Below are positions 34,620 to 43,929 of a stretch of DNA of 64,000 bases, piece by piece. Source of the stretch: Pandoraea faecigallinarum (GTDB lineage Bacteria > Pseudomonadota > Gammaproteobacteria > Burkholderiales > Burkholderiaceae); assembly GCF_001029105.3 (NCBI RefSeq), contig NZ_CP011808.2, positions 62,001 through 126,000 of the forward strand. The letters are read 5' to 3'. The stretch's first letter is position 1. Each line of letters opens with the position of its first letter. Below the pieces are notes generated by a model that saw only the letters and a list, made by a program, of their open reading frames with translations, searched no databases and was not told where the DNA came from. The position numbers and the translations under genes were made by a program.

Positions 34620-36077
34620 ATGTCGAGCGTCGATTCTTCCTCACCCGAGGCGGTTTCATTCCAGGGGCAATGTGTGCCGGCCTTTACGCAGGCCCCCGTC
34701 GTGCCGCAGTGTGCGAGTCCACTTGGCCCTGGGCAGGCCCCGGCTGCTTCGGCGCCGCTTGCTCCCGCGCCCGGCCCCGTGCTGACATCGGCGGGGGCGC
34801 CCGGCAAGGCACCCTATCCGCCGGCGCCAACGCTGCCCACGCTGTCCGGCCCGCAAGGCAGCGGCATTCGTTTCGATTTCAACGAAGGCTGCCGGGTTAT
34901 GGTGCCCAAGGGCGACTGGAAAGTTTGTCTAAGTGATAGCCATACCGGCAATATCCTGTTCCACACGTCAATGGGAGAGGGCTGTGTGATGAGCGCGAAG
35001 AAGTATTTCGTGCCGTTCGAGATCGAGATCAGCAAGAACGGCAAGACAGTCATGCGTCATCGGTATGACGCGCGCGATAAGGACGTGTTGATTATGTTTC
35101 CGGTCGGCACGTTAGGCGACCTCGTCGGATGGTTTCCCTATGCCGTGAAGTTCCAGGAAAAGCACCAATGCCGGCTGACGGTATCGATGTCGCCATTGCT
35201 CATCCCGCTGTTCAAGGGCGCGTATCCGCACATCGAATTCACCACGCCCGAGCAAGTGAAGGTCGAGCGGTATTACGCGACGTATCGCATCGGCCTGTTC
35301 TTTGACGACCACGAATGCGTGTTTCAGCCAAGTGACTTTCGGCATGTTGGACTGCATCGCACGGCCGGGCACATCCTCGGCGTCGATCCCACGGAAATGC
35401 CGCCGCTCCTGTCATTGCCTGACGATACGCGTCCGATACAGGAAAAATACGTATGCATCGCGGTACAGGCGTCGACACAATGCAAGTACTGGAATTATCC
35501 GGGGGGCTGGAAGGAAATCGTGCAGTTTCTCAAGGAGGCTGGCTACCGGGTGATCTGCATCGATCAGAAATCGACGCATGGTGTGGGCACGACCTGGAAC
35601 CACATTCCTTGGGGGTGTGAGGACGCAACGGGCGACAGGCCACTGACTGAGCGTGCGCGGTGGCTGCGTCATGCGGATTTTTTTGTCGGCTTGTCGAGTG
35701 GCCTGGCGTGGTTGGCGTGGGCGACGGGGACGCCGGTGGTGATGATCAGCGGCTTCACGCACGAGTCAAATGAGTTCGCGACGCCGTATCGCATCATCAA
35801 CCATCACACCTGCAATAGCTGTTGGAACGACGTAAGGCATCGTTTCGACCATTTCGATTTCATGTGGTGTCCGCGACACAAGGGCACGGCGCGCCAGTTC
35901 GAGTGCACTGGCCTGATCACGCCGACCTATGTCAAGAATGTGATTCGTAGCATACCGACCTTCGTCGAGCGTGGTCGGCTTCATCCAACCAGCGTCATGC
36001 AGCGTGAGAGCGCTGACACGAACGCGCATCCGGCGCCATACCATGAGAAGGAGGAAGAGACCGTCCAGGCAGTCTAA
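34620..36077 (+). CDS. Autotransporter strand-loop-strand O-heptosyltransferase (TibC/BAHT family)
   Basis: 485 residues from ATG 34620 (GAGGAG 8-12 bases upstream; reading can be extended to 34530 without support). The N-terminal ~90 residues are Pro/Ala-rich and probably flexible. Then the family core: SGIRFDFNEGCRVMVPKG, VLIMFPVGTLGDLVGWFPYA, VCIAVQASTQCKYWNYPGGW, ADFFVGLSSGLAWLAWATGT (GT-B nucleotide-sugar pocket) and PVVMISGFTHESNEF. The four-Cys metal site of TibC is present: Cys398-x2-Cys401, Cys417 and Cys429. The enzyme transfers heptose from ADP-heptose to Ser/Thr in the repeats of AIDA/TibA-type passengers in the cytoplasm. Natural partner: the autotransporter at 19967. Confidence 0.9.
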   Translation: MSSVDSSSPEAVSFQGQCVPAFTQAPVVPQCASPLGPGQAPAASAPLAPAPGPVLTSAGAPGKAPYPPAPTLPTLSGPQGSGIRFDFNEGCRVMVPKGDWKVCLSDSHTGNILFHTSMGEGCVMSAKKYFVPFEIEISKNGKTVMRHRYDARDKDVLIMFPVGTLGDLVGWFPYAVKFQEKHQCRLTVSMSPLLIPLFKGAYPHIEFTTPEQVKVERYYATYRIGLFFDDHECVFQPSDFRHVGLHRTAGHILGVDPTEMPPLLSLPDDTRPIQEKYVCIAVQASTQCKYWNYPGGWKEIVQFLKEAGYRVICIDQKSTHGVGTTWNHIPWGCEDATGDRPLTERARWLRHADFFVGLSSGLAWLAWATGTPVVMISGFTHESNEFATPYRIINHHTCNSCWNDVRHRFDHFDFMWCPRHKGTARQFECTGLITPTYVKNVIRSIPTFVERGRLHPTSVMQRESADTNAHPAPYHEKEEETVQAV

Positions 36078-36483
36078 GGCACGGGCTGCTTGGCATGGGC
36101 GTCGCGTCGCGTCCCGCCTGTGTCATTTCGCTCCCCCGTAAGCACGGGCGGGTTGTCGCGTGCACGCCCCCCGTGCACGCGACTTTTTTCGCGCATTCGC
36201 TGCGTCAGGCGCCTCTGCCACCCTTCGCCGCCGGGGGCTTTCGGGTCGGTGACGCGTCGGCCGCAGCGGGACGGCATTGTCGCGCCAGCCCGGGGGCACT
36301 CGTCCCCCCTCTTACTGTTCAGGATGTCTGCCGTCGTGGCACTGACGCGCGGTCGGGCAGGCCTTCCGGCCATGTCCGTCATACCGACACTTGTTCCGAC
36401 GCTGACGGTCGGCGTCTCATCGGCGCGTGCGCCGCAGATCGTACCGCGTAGCGAAAACGACGGTTTTACCCGGAGAAGGACTT
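36078..36483. other. Intergenic region upstream of the EAL gene
   Basis: About 400 bases; open frames overlap the next gene but are out-of-frame shadows. No promoter or terminator I can support. Confidence 0.3.
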
Positions 36484-37746
36484 ATGGGATTGCTCGATCA
36501 CGGCGACTTCCAGTCGGAACTATCCGCAGCCCTCGGGACGCCGCAGAGTGCCGGCGCGCCGTTCGCGGTGTTCACGATTCGACTGCGGCGCGTGCGCCGG
36601 ATTCGGTTGGCGCTCGGCGATGCCGTTGCCGATTCGCTGTTGCTGGAGGCGGCATTTCGGCTCAGCACGCTCATCGCAGGCACTTCGATGGCGCACCTCG
36701 AGGGTGAGCTGTTCTGCTTCTACCGGACACAGAGCGGGGAAGACGAAGCGCGACAGTTTGCGCGGGAGTTGCTCGCGGCATTCCACACGCCGCTGCACAC
36801 GCATGGCATGGACGTCGTCATCGGCATCAACGTCGGTGTGAGCATCGCGCAGGCGGGAATGAACGGCGCGCAGGCGTTGATGCGCCAAAGCCGTTGCGCA
36901 CTGGATCGCGCCGCGGCAGGTGGCGAATATTCGATGGAGATCTATACCCCGCGCTTGCAGGCATCCGCGGCACGCCGACTCACTCTGGAGATCGCCCTAA
37001 GGCAGGCCATCGAAAGCAATATTGGGCTGAGCGTGCATTACCAGCCGAAAGTTGGCTTGACGTCACGCAAACTATACGGCGTCGAAGCGTTGTGCCGCTG
37101 GAATTGTCCGCCGCTCGGCGCGGTGCCGGCAGACGAGTTCATCCCGGTGGCGGAGGAATCGGATTTGATCGAGATGCTCGGATGGCGGGTGTTGGACCAG
37201 GTGTGCCAACAGCTGCTTGGGTGGGGGGCCAGCGGTTTTGTACTACCGTGCGTGTCGATCAATCTCTCGGCCCGCCAGCTAAGTAATTCCGATCTGCCCT
37301 CAAAGATTCTGCAGTGCACGTCTCGCCATGGCCTGGTGCCGTCCTTGTTCGAGTTCGAGGTCACAGAGTCGGCCATCGTGGAAGATATCAATGTCGCCGC
37401 TACCACGCTCGCGCGCTTCCGGTCACTGGGCTTTCGAATTGCCCTTGACGATTTCGGGGCGGCGCACTCGAACCTGCACTATCTTCGAAAGCTCCCGCTC
37501 GATAGTCTGAAGATCGACAAGCAGTTCGTCGACGACCTGAGCGCGGAAGGCAAAGGCGAGGCGCTATGCCGGGCGATGTTTCTGATGGCGGACATGCTCA
37601 AGCTGCCGGTGATCGTGGAGGGCATCGAGACCGAAGCACAGTGCGCCACGCTGAGCCGGTTGGGGTTCGAATGGGGTCAAGGCTACTACTTCTCGGCCCC
37701 GCTGCCCAGCGAGGCGCTGGCGCAACGATGGCTGACGCGCCGCTGA
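36484..37746 (+). CDS. Degenerate GGDEF - EAL domain protein (c-di-GMP phosphodiesterase)
   Basis: 420 residues from ATG 36484 with GGAGAAGG eight bases upstream. The N-terminal ~165 residues have GGDEF fold but the signature is replaced by LEGELF, so no cyclase activity is expected. The EAL domain (~180-420) is intact: YGVEALCRW, VTESAIVED, DDFGAAHSNLHYL, KIDKQFVDDL, VEGIETEAQ and GQGYYFSAP. It should hydrolyse c-di-GMP to pGpG, perhaps with the GGDEF-like part as GTP/c-di-GMP sensor. It follows the heptosyltransferase gene and is next to a convergent two-component operon. Confidence 0.85.
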   Translation: MGLLDHGDFQSELSAALGTPQSAGAPFAVFTIRLRRVRRIRLALGDAVADSLLLEAAFRLSTLIAGTSMAHLEGELFCFYRTQSGEDEARQFARELLAAFHTPLHTHGMDVVIGINVGVSIAQAGMNGAQALMRQSRCALDRAAAGGEYSMEIYTPRLQASAARRLTLEIALRQAIESNIGLSVHYQPKVGLTSRKLYGVEALCRWNCPPLGAVPADEFIPVAEESDLIEMLGWRVLDQVCQQLLGWGASGFVLPCVSINLSARQLSNSDLPSKILQCTSRHGLVPSLFEFEVTESAIVEDINVAATTLARFRSLGFRIALDDFGAAHSNLHYLRKLPLDSLKIDKQFVDDLSAEGKGEALCRAMFLMADMLKLPVIVEGIETEAQCATLSRLGFEWGQGYYFSAPLPSEALAQRWLTRR

Positions 37747-37853
37747 GCATGGTCATGGACCGGAGTTCGACACTCGTTCGACGTGTCACGTTGATGCCGA
37801 CATAGGTCGTACGATGCGCTCAGCGCCGCGAGCCTGGCGTGTCGTGGCCAGCG

Positions 37854-40550
37854 CTATGCGTCGTCGGTCCGCGCGGGGCCGTCGATGCGTGCCGTGGTGC
37901 CCGGCTTTGACGCCAAGTCGCCCGAGTGAAGTCCGAGCAGGTGCGCAAGCGTGCTTTGCAGCTCCGAGAAGTCGATCGGCTTGCGCAACACGGCGTCGAA
38001 CGTCGGGCGGCGCAGCGGCGCTTCGCCGGCAACAGGATAGGGCAACGCAGATAACAGCACCACCGGCAGGTCTGGCCGCCAAGCTCGCGCGGCACCCAGT
38101 AGCTCGAGGCCGTCCGCGCGAGGCATCAAATGATCGGTGAGCAGCAAATCGGGTCGGCAAGTGAGCGGTGCCGACATGCGCTCGATGACCGCAAGTCCGT
38201 CTTGAAAAACCTCAACGGTAAAGCCCAGGGTGCACAGATGGTCTTCCAACAGATGGCGAATGTCGGCCGTATCATCGGCGACCCAGATGAGGCGCCCCGC
38301 TCCGTCGATGTCGCGTCCCTGCGCCCTGACGGCCGCGAGGTGATGCTGAGGGACGTCTGCTTCGCTCGCCACGCGTGAGCGTACCGTCACGTGCACGGTG
38401 GTGCCGGCGCCCAGCTCGCTCTCGATGCGCAACGTGCCGCCCTGTGCGCTGACCCATTGCTGGGTGATCGCCAGGCCCATGCCGATGCCCGGCTTCCCCT
38501 GAGCATTGGCGAGTCGCTTGAACGGCTCGAGTACGCTGCGATGATTTTCCGGTGCGATGCCCGGCCCCGTATCCGAGACCTGGAAGTGCAACGTTACCGA
38601 GGGCTCCGGTGCGCCGCCCTGATGGACCGCGACGGCGAGGGTAATGTCACCATCGCTGGTGTACTTGCTTGCGTTGTCCAACAAGTTGACAAGCGCGCGA
38701 TAGAGACCCTCCGCGTCGAGCACCACCACGGGCGGCGCCTCGGCGTCGATGCGAAACGCGAAGCGATTGCCGTGCCGACGGGCCAGCTCGGCACCCGCCT
38801 GTGCGACCGTGTCGAGCAGCGCGTAAAGATAGACGGCGGCGCGTGCATGCGGGTCGGGCACGTGACCACGCGCATAGTCGATCAGATTGTTGACCATGGT
38901 CAGCATGTGTTGCGCGCTGCTGCGGATCATACGCGCGCGCTCGGCGCTCGCTGCGCCGTCGCACTGGAGCAGTTCGGCAAAGCCGAGGATCGTGGTGAGC
39001 GGCGTGCGAAGATCGTGGCTGATGCTAGCAAGGAAGTCTGCCTTGGCACGATTGGCCTGATGGGCCAACGCCAGCGCCGCGCGCAACTCGGTGGTGCGCT
39101 CGAGCACGGCATTTTCCAGGCGCGTTTGTTCGGCCGCGTGGGCGTCCAGAAAGGCATCGAGCGCTGCGGCGTGCGCCGCATACATTTGCGCGGAGCGCCG
39201 TGTCGCCAGCGCGCCGACCATCCCGATGACGCACAGTCCAGGAAGCCACGACGTATGCACCGAGCGCAAGGGTGGCCAATCGACGACCGCGTAAAGCTGC
39301 AGGAAGTTGAGGACGACGACGATCCAGACCGGGGCGTAGGCGATCAGGAAGACGCGCGCATTGGTGAGATGTCGCCGCCACGCGTCGAGCAGCGAGACGA
39401 ACCAGCTCGCGTAGAAGAACAGGATGATGCCGTTGGAGTAAATGGTGCCGGAGCGGTAGTCGCCGAACGCGGTCCACAGTGCGCCAAGCAGCAGCAGTAC
39501 GATAAAGAGTCGGTAGACCCAGTTCCACAGTCGCACGCGCTCCAGGCCGACAAAGGCGAGCGTGACCGCCGCGTAGCAGACGCTGGCGAGGGTGCCAAGC
39601 GTGGCCGGTGCGCGCAGCGCCCATGGGCCGCCGCGGTCGAAAATGAATCGATAGAGATATCCCTGCGAGGCCATCGCATACAGCAGCGCTAGCCCCATCC
39701 AGATTGCGAGCAGAAGGAAGCTTCGGTCGCGCCAGCTCCAGGCCTGCAAGACGGAGAACACCGCGGCCAGCAGCGCAATGGCTGTGAGCAGGGCGGCGCC
39801 CACCAGATCTTCGCCTTCACTCTGGCGATAGGCCGCGGGCTCCCATAAGGTTGGGATAATCTCCACTGCCGAGGCGCTGTAGACCTTGAGTACCCACTGG
39901 ATGCGCTCACCTGGCGCTAAGGTGATGGGAAAGATGGGCAGCAACGCTTTCACAGGGCGCGCCGCGATCGGGCGCGTATTACCCGCCAAGATTGTCTGTG
40001 CCGGGCCGGTCCCGTTGGGGAGCATACGGAAGAAGCTGACGGACTGTAGCCGCGCGGCCCCAACCGCTAGCCAGCGCGTGACTGGCGCCTGGCTTGGGTT
40101 GCATAGTGTGCCGGTGAGCCAGATGGTGTCGGAGGTGAAGCCAATATTGAGCGCCGACGCAGGCACCACGCGCCAGTCCTCGCGTGCGAGGGCATCGGCT
40201 ACCGTCAGGCCTTGGCCGTCGACTCGCAGCATCGCCATACGCGCCGGCGCGAGCGACGGTGCCTCGGTGACAACCGTGCACTCGGGCTGCGCCGGTGCGG
40301 CGGCCATCACTGCTGATGGCCACAGCCACAGGCCGATCCAAGCGACCCGGCGTGCCCAAACGAAGGCGTCGTAAAGCCGCCGAAGTCCACGGGGGGGGGG
40401 CGAGCGGGACGCAGTCGACGATGTGCAGCAGGCTGCAGGCGAGTTATCCCGGGGCGCTGCGCAGGTCCTTGCGGAATTGACTGGGGGCAAGGCCGAAGCG
40501 TTGGCGAAATGCGGTGGCGAAATTGGCCGCGCTGCCATAGCCGAGTTCAT
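37854..40550 (-). CDS. Hybrid sensor histidine kinase with 7TMR-DISM module
   Basis: Up to 898 residues if ATG 40550 is used. A Trp-rich hydrophobic segment (WIGLWLWPSAVMAAA) is the signal peptide; then a periplasmic 7TMR-DISM extracellular domain (TIWLTGTLCNPSQAPVTRWL), seven hydrophobic helices (~245-455), a coiled coil, HisKA (ASISHDLRTPLTTILGFAEL), HATPase_c (NLLDNASKYT, VSDTGPGIAPE, GIGMGLAITQQ) and a C-terminal receiver (WVADDTADI, LLLTDHLMPRADG, LRKPID). The start is problematic: between the stop of the upstream regulator gene and the signal peptide no ATG, GTG or TTG is in frame, so translation must begin inside the regulator gene (40550 or 40538), and the frame then passes a C10 tract (40391-40400). 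Transcribed with the response regulator gene at 40444. Confidence 0.85.
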   Translation of the reverse strand: MNSAMAARPISPPHFANASALPPVNSARTCAAPRDNSPAACCTSSTASRSPPPRGLRRLYDAFVWARRVAWIGLWLWPSAVMAAAPAQPECTVVTEAPSLAPARMAMLRVDGQGLTVADALAREDWRVVPASALNIGFTSDTIWLTGTLCNPSQAPVTRWLAVGAARLQSVSFFRMLPNGTGPAQTILAGNTRPIAARPVKALLPIFPITLAPGERIQWVLKVYSASAVEIIPTLWEPAAYRQSEGEDLVGAALLTAIALLAAVFSVLQAWSWRDRSFLLLAIWMGLALLYAMASQGYLYRFIFDRGGPWALRAPATLGTLASVCYAAVTLAFVGLERVRLWNWVYRLFIVLLLLGALWTAFGDYRSGTIYSNGIILFFYASWFVSLLDAWRRHLTNARVFLIAYAPVWIVVVLNFLQLYAVVDWPPLRSVHTSWLPGLCVIGMVGALATRRSAQMYAAHAAALDAFLDAHAAEQTRLENAVLERTTELRAALALAHQANRAKADFLASISHDLRTPLTTILGFAELLQCDGAASAERARMIRSSAQHMLTMVNNLIDYARGHVPDPHARAAVYLYALLDTVAQAGAELARRHGNRFAFRIDAEAPPVVVLDAEGLYRALVNLLDNASKYTSDGDITLAVAVHQGGAPEPSVTLHFQVSDTGPGIAPENHRSVLEPFKRLANAQGKPGIGMGLAITQQWVSAQGGTLRIESELGAGTTVHVTVRSRVASEADVPQHHLAAVRAQGRDIDGAGRLIWVADDTADIRHLLEDHLCTLGFTVEVFQDGLAVIERMSAPLTCRPDLLLTDHLMPRADGLELLGAARAWRPDLPVVLLSALPYPVAGEAPLRRPTFDAVLRKPIDFSELQSTLAHLLGLHSGDLASKPGTTARIDGPARTDDA
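40391..40400. repeat. G10/C10 homopolymer tract in the 5' end of the kinase gene
   Basis: Ten consecutive G on the plus strand (C on the coding strand) lying between the only in-frame start codons and the signal peptide of the hybrid kinase. With ten bases the frame is open; nine or eleven would break it. The tract is of the length at which slipped-strand mispairing switches genes in other bacteria. Confidence 0.75.
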
Positions 40551-41244
40551 CGGAAATTTGTTGAACTTCCAAAGTGGTATCCGACAGCAGGCGCAACGCT
40601 GTCTTCATGCGCAACTCCCGCAGATAGTCGAACACGGTGACCCCGACACATTGTTTGAACGCCGCATTCAGACGCTTCGCGTTGGTACCGATCGATGCCG
40701 CGAGCGCTTGTAGCCCTGGGGGATCGGCGAGGTTCTCGAGCAGACGCGCGCGCGCCGCTTGGTAGAGCACAACGTCGAGCCGGCAGGAAGAAGCGAGCAT
40801 CGGCGCCTGCGTGGTGTCGTCGGGGCTCTCGCTGGGGCCTGGTCGGAGGTGAATGCACAGGCGCAAACGCAGCTCTTCCAGATCGAACGGGCGGGAGATG
40901 TAATCCACCGCCCCGACCATCAAGCCGGCGACCCGTTCTTGGGGAAGCGTTGCCGCCGTCAGAAAGATCACGGGGATATCGCAGGTGGCTGGCGTCGCCT
41001 TGAGCAAGCGGCAGGCGGTAATGCCGTCACAACTCGGCATACGCACATCCATCAGGATGGCATCCGGGAGAAGGATCTGCGCCTTATGCACACCCTCGTA
41101 TCCATCGCTGGCCAGCAAAACGCGGTATCCGAGCACCTCGAGGAACTCGGAGAGCAGTATCCGGCCCCCCTCGTCGTCGTCGACCACAAGGATACGCTGC
41201 CCCTGCGAAGCGCTTCGGGGGGGCAGATGGAGAAGTTCGCTCAT
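40444..41244 (-). CDS. Response regulator with AraC-type DNA-binding domain
   Basis: 266 residues: receiver domain (~17-135) with VVDDDEGGR acidic pocket, phospho-acceptor Asp in AILMDVRMPSCDG, Thr in FLTAAT; the usual Lys before Pro-Phe is Arg (YISRPFDLEEL). A C-terminal AraC/XylS double HTH follows (~165-262; LQALAASIGTNAKRLNAAFK and ISDELGYGSAANFATAFRQR, then FGLAPSQFRKDLR). It should bind DNA after phosphorylation, most likely by the kinase encoded directly downstream, whose gene overlaps its 3' end. Targets unknown; the adhesin/c-di-GMP genes nearby are candidates. Confidence 0.85.
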   Translation of the reverse strand: MSELLHLPPRSASQGQRILVVDDDEGGRILLSEFLEVLGYRVLLASDGYEGVHKAQILLPDAILMDVRMPSCDGITACRLLKATPATCDIPVIFLTAATLPQERVAGLMVGAVDYISRPFDLEELRLRLCIHLRPGPSESPDDTTQAPMLASSCRLDVVLYQAARARLLENLADPPGLQALAASIGTNAKRLNAAFKQCVGVTVFDYLRELRMKTALRLLSDTTLEVQQISDELGYGSAANFATAFRQRFGLAPSQFRKDLRSAPG

Positions 41245-41867
41245 CTATTGACTAGAACACATCTGGCACGGCCTTTCCCGGGCAATCTCAGCGTAATTGT
41301 CCAGGGTCATTCAGGCGAGCCGGGCGTCGAAATGAAGCGAGTATGGTCCGCCGCTGATCGATCCGAGGCCGGTGTGCGGGGCGCACCGAACCTTCGCGGC
41401 GCGCTTCCGGTTGGCGGCGCCGGCTTCCGCACGAGCTGCGCGAGCGGCAGAACGTCGTCGTGCGCGTGCCCGTTCCGCGCTCAGTCCCCGGCCCAGTTCC
41501 CGGCGTTGGCCACGCTCCAGCTTCGGCACCCACAACTCCCCCCCCCGACTTGACGCTCGACCCTTCACGCTCTGGCACGCCTGTCACGAGAAAGTTCAAC
41601 CTCGGAGCTCACGGCGATCCATGTGACCGCCGCAGAGCCGCTCGCGCTGATGAGAAAAGATTGCCAGGCGCGCGGCGAGTTCGTGCGTCTCCCTGCGAGG
41701 GTTCGCAAAATATTTCCCCACCGCAAAAGTTTTCGACTTGCAGCAAAAGTCTGGGGTGCGCCTGCGCAAATTCGGCGCTTACGCTTGAGCTAGCACGAAA
41801 CCGGTTGTGGGGCGTAGTCGCTGGCGGGGCGAACTTACGGTCGGCGAAAAAAGTGGAGAAGATCAAC
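41245..41867. other. Divergent promoter region with a C9 tract
   Basis: About 620 bases between the response regulator (minus) and the winged-helix gene (plus). No gene supported. Holds a C9 run at 41538-41546. Promoters of both divergent transcripts should lie here; I cannot pick convincing -35/-10 pairs. Confidence 0.35.
41538..41546. repeat. C9 homopolymer tract in an intergenic regulatory region
   Basis: Nine C on the plus strand, midway between two divergent regulatory genes. If it lies in a promoter, length changes would tune expression rather than switch a frame. Confidence 0.6.
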
Positions 41868-42236
41868 ATGGATCGCGAATTTATGTCCGAATTCAGGGTG
41901 AATGGGAGTGCAGTTTTTTCCCCTAAAGATAATGTGTTCATCAGCGCTGGCATGGGCCGCGCCTTCCCGGTCGCACCGGTGGCGTCGAGGTTGATGCTGT
42001 TCCTGTGCTGCCACCCGAATTTGATCGTCAAGCGCAAGGACATTTTTCAGGCGGTTTGGGAAGACTTTGGTTTTGAGGTGTCGCAGGGCAGCATTAATCA
42101 GACGATTTTCGTGTTGCGAAGCACGCTCGACGATGTGGGGGTTGGTTCAAGGTGCATACGAACGGTTCCCAGGATCGGCTATTGCCTTCTTGCCGAGGTG
42201 GAAAAAATCACGAGCGGCGTCTGCAGCGCACTCTAG
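41868..42236 (+). CDS. Lone winged-helix (OmpR/ToxR/CadC-type) transcriptional regulator
   Basis: 122 residues from ATG 41868 with GGAGAA eight bases upstream. The entire protein is one Trans_reg_C domain: FSPKDNVFISAGMGRAF, LMLFLCCHPNLIVKRKDIFQ (helix alpha1-2), AVWEDFGFEVSQGSINQTIF (recognition helix region) and RCIRTVPRIGYCLLAEVE (C-terminal hairpin). There is no receiver or membrane domain. HilA/ToxR-type single winged-helix proteins often control virulence genes. The upstream 250 bases are AT-richer than the surroundings. Confidence 0.8.
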   Translation: MDREFMSEFRVNGSAVFSPKDNVFISAGMGRAFPVAPVASRLMLFLCCHPNLIVKRKDIFQAVWEDFGFEVSQGSINQTIFVLRSTLDDVGVGSRCIRTVPRIGYCLLAEVEKITSGVCSAL

Positions 42237-42833
42237 TATGCGTACGGCGCGCGAAGTCGTCCAGCAACAGGGAGCACGCCGAGGCGGCCGGGCCCGGGTC
42301 CGGAGGCACCGCTTGGCGAGGCGCGCATTACCGCAGGGTGCGAGAGGCACGGCTCACGGTCGACGGCGGCTGAGTCGACCACGGGCAACGCGCCCTGGCT
42401 CGACATCAGTCCCGATAACGGTCGACCATCTCGCACGGTAGCCCTGCAGACGACGCTTACAACGTAGCACCGCATAACAGCAAACCGTCGGAGACAAAGC
42501 GCGAGAGGCAAACCGCGTCCGTATCGACGCGGCACCGTTTTCAACATGTGTACGAATATACCCGAGCGCGCGCAGGCGGGCTCGAGCGTGCCGATTACGC
42601 GCGCACCGATGTATCCGGTGCCGTGCCGGCCTCACCGCTGCGTTGTCGCTACGTCGCGGCTGCCGCCGCGCCATGCCTATTACGCGTGCGTGATGGCTGC
42701 GTGAGTGCGTTATCGCCGCCAATTGATGCGAGTGCGGTGGCTGGTGCCGTTGCGGGCGCGCAGGACATTTGTTCGCCCGCGCGAGTTGTGTCAAGCCGCG
42801 CCAACGTATCCTCTGCGGCCCGAACGTTGGGAG
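42237..42833. other. Region without a supported gene
   Basis: About 600 bases; open frames on both strands are short and without ribosome binding sites or recognisable products. Confidence 0.3.
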
Positions 42834-43391
42834 TCACGTTCCGTGCACACCTTTTGCCGTCGATGGCAGGGCCCGTGTCGCGGCTGGGTAGCCATTTGCC
42901 GCGTGCAGCCGCGTGCGGTCGATCAACGGGAACACCCGCTGCGCGGCACGCTGGATGAGCATCATCCGATGCGCAACCGCTAGCGCTTGCGCCGACGGGG
43001 AGGTCTCGGGCATCGCCCGCGACGTCACCGGCGGGTCGTGCGCCATGCGGCGCGCTACATCTAACCGGCGGCATTGCAGGGCTATCGAGTCGGTGTTGCG
43101 CTGGACGGGACGTCCTTGGCGGATCGCTTCGATCATTGCGCGCGCGAACCAGTCAGCGATGGCAACGACATTCTGTCCTGCTGGCACCTGAACGAGTCCT
43201 TGCGCCCCCGAATGGCCGGTGGTCCGCATCATGCGATGCCCGGTGGCCTCTTGGACGGTGGTCTGCTCCGGCGTCGCGAACTCCTCGTCGCCGAACAGGG
43301 GAATAGTCCGGTGCGCCGCGAGCAAGGCAGCATGCGCATCGGCACCACTCCTTTGCAATGCCGGCACGAGGCACTCAGCGATTTGATGCAC
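42834..43391 (-). CDS. Hypothetical protein (185 aa)
   Basis: Starts with GTG at 43391, overlapping the stop of the next upstream reading (TAGTG), which suggests translational coupling. The product (VHQIAECLVPALQRSGADAH, then AALLAAHRTIPLFGDEEFA) is Ala/Arg/Met-rich and helical. No family recognised, no signal peptide. It could also be a decayed gene; the composition is nevertheless protein-like throughout. Confidence 0.4.
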   Translation of the reverse strand: MHQIAECLVPALQRSGADAHAALLAAHRTIPLFGDEEFATPEQTTVQEATGHRMMRTTGHSGAQGLVQVPAGQNVVAIADWFARAMIEAIRQGRPVQRNTDSIALQCRRLDVARRMAHDPPVTSRAMPETSPSAQALAVAHRMMLIQRAAQRVFPLIDRTRLHAANGYPAATRALPSTAKGVHGT

Positions 43392-43798
43392 TATTGCGCG
43401 GCCGTGATCTTCGTGCGTGCCTTGATGGGACGCTTGGAGCTTCGAAAATTGAATGTCACGTACTCGTCTTCCTTGAGGCCCGAGAACGACAGAACTTCAG
43501 GAGGACGGTTTGAGTTTGGGTCGCCGACAAAGCGCCTGGCGAGATAAGCATAATTTTCGCGGCGATTGTTGACGACGCCAAGATTCGGCTGAGCCGTCAG
43601 AAGCGTGTGGCGCCTATCACCACGCTCGCTGCAAGGGTTTGCGCGCACGCCCGTCGGCCGTGGCGGCATTTCTGGGTCTATCGTCCGCTCATGAAGCCGG
43701 CCAGCGATTCGGCGACGTGACGCCGCGGAGCCCGTGCGCGACGCGAGTGGGCATTTCGGGCACGCGCTCTGCCGCGTCGTCTTCGCCGGAGCCATGCG
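43391..43798 (-). CDS. Hypothetical protein, C-terminal half plausible
   Basis: Reading from an ATG at 43798 to the stop overlapping the next start. The C-terminal ~65 residues (VVNNRRENYAYLARRFVGDP, then PPEVLSFSGLKEDEYVTFNF) look like a real folded protein; the N-terminal part is Arg/Pro-rich and doubtful. May be the first part of one gene that was split by a frameshift at the TAGTG. Function unknown. Confidence 0.35.
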   Translation of the reverse strand, partial: RMAPAKTTRQSACPKCPLASRTGSAASRRRIAGRLHERTIDPEMPPRPTGVRANPCSERGDRRHTLLTAQPNLGVVNNRRENYAYLARRFVGDPNSNRPPEVLSFSGLKEDEYVTFNFRSSKRPIKARTKITAAQ

Positions 43799-43929
43799 CC
43801 AGCATGGCCGGCGCTTCAGGCGCAGGTGAGTCGGCGCAACGCATCTATACGAACAAAAACGCCGGTGGGCGCTCGAAGGGCGCCGCTGGCGAGAACGGGG
43901 GACGACCGCGACGCACCTTGGCGCCGACA

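Noticed and set aside
38391..39692. 433-codon plus-strand ORF
   Set aside because: Antisense shadow of the histidine kinase gene, whose domains are unmistakable on the minus strand.
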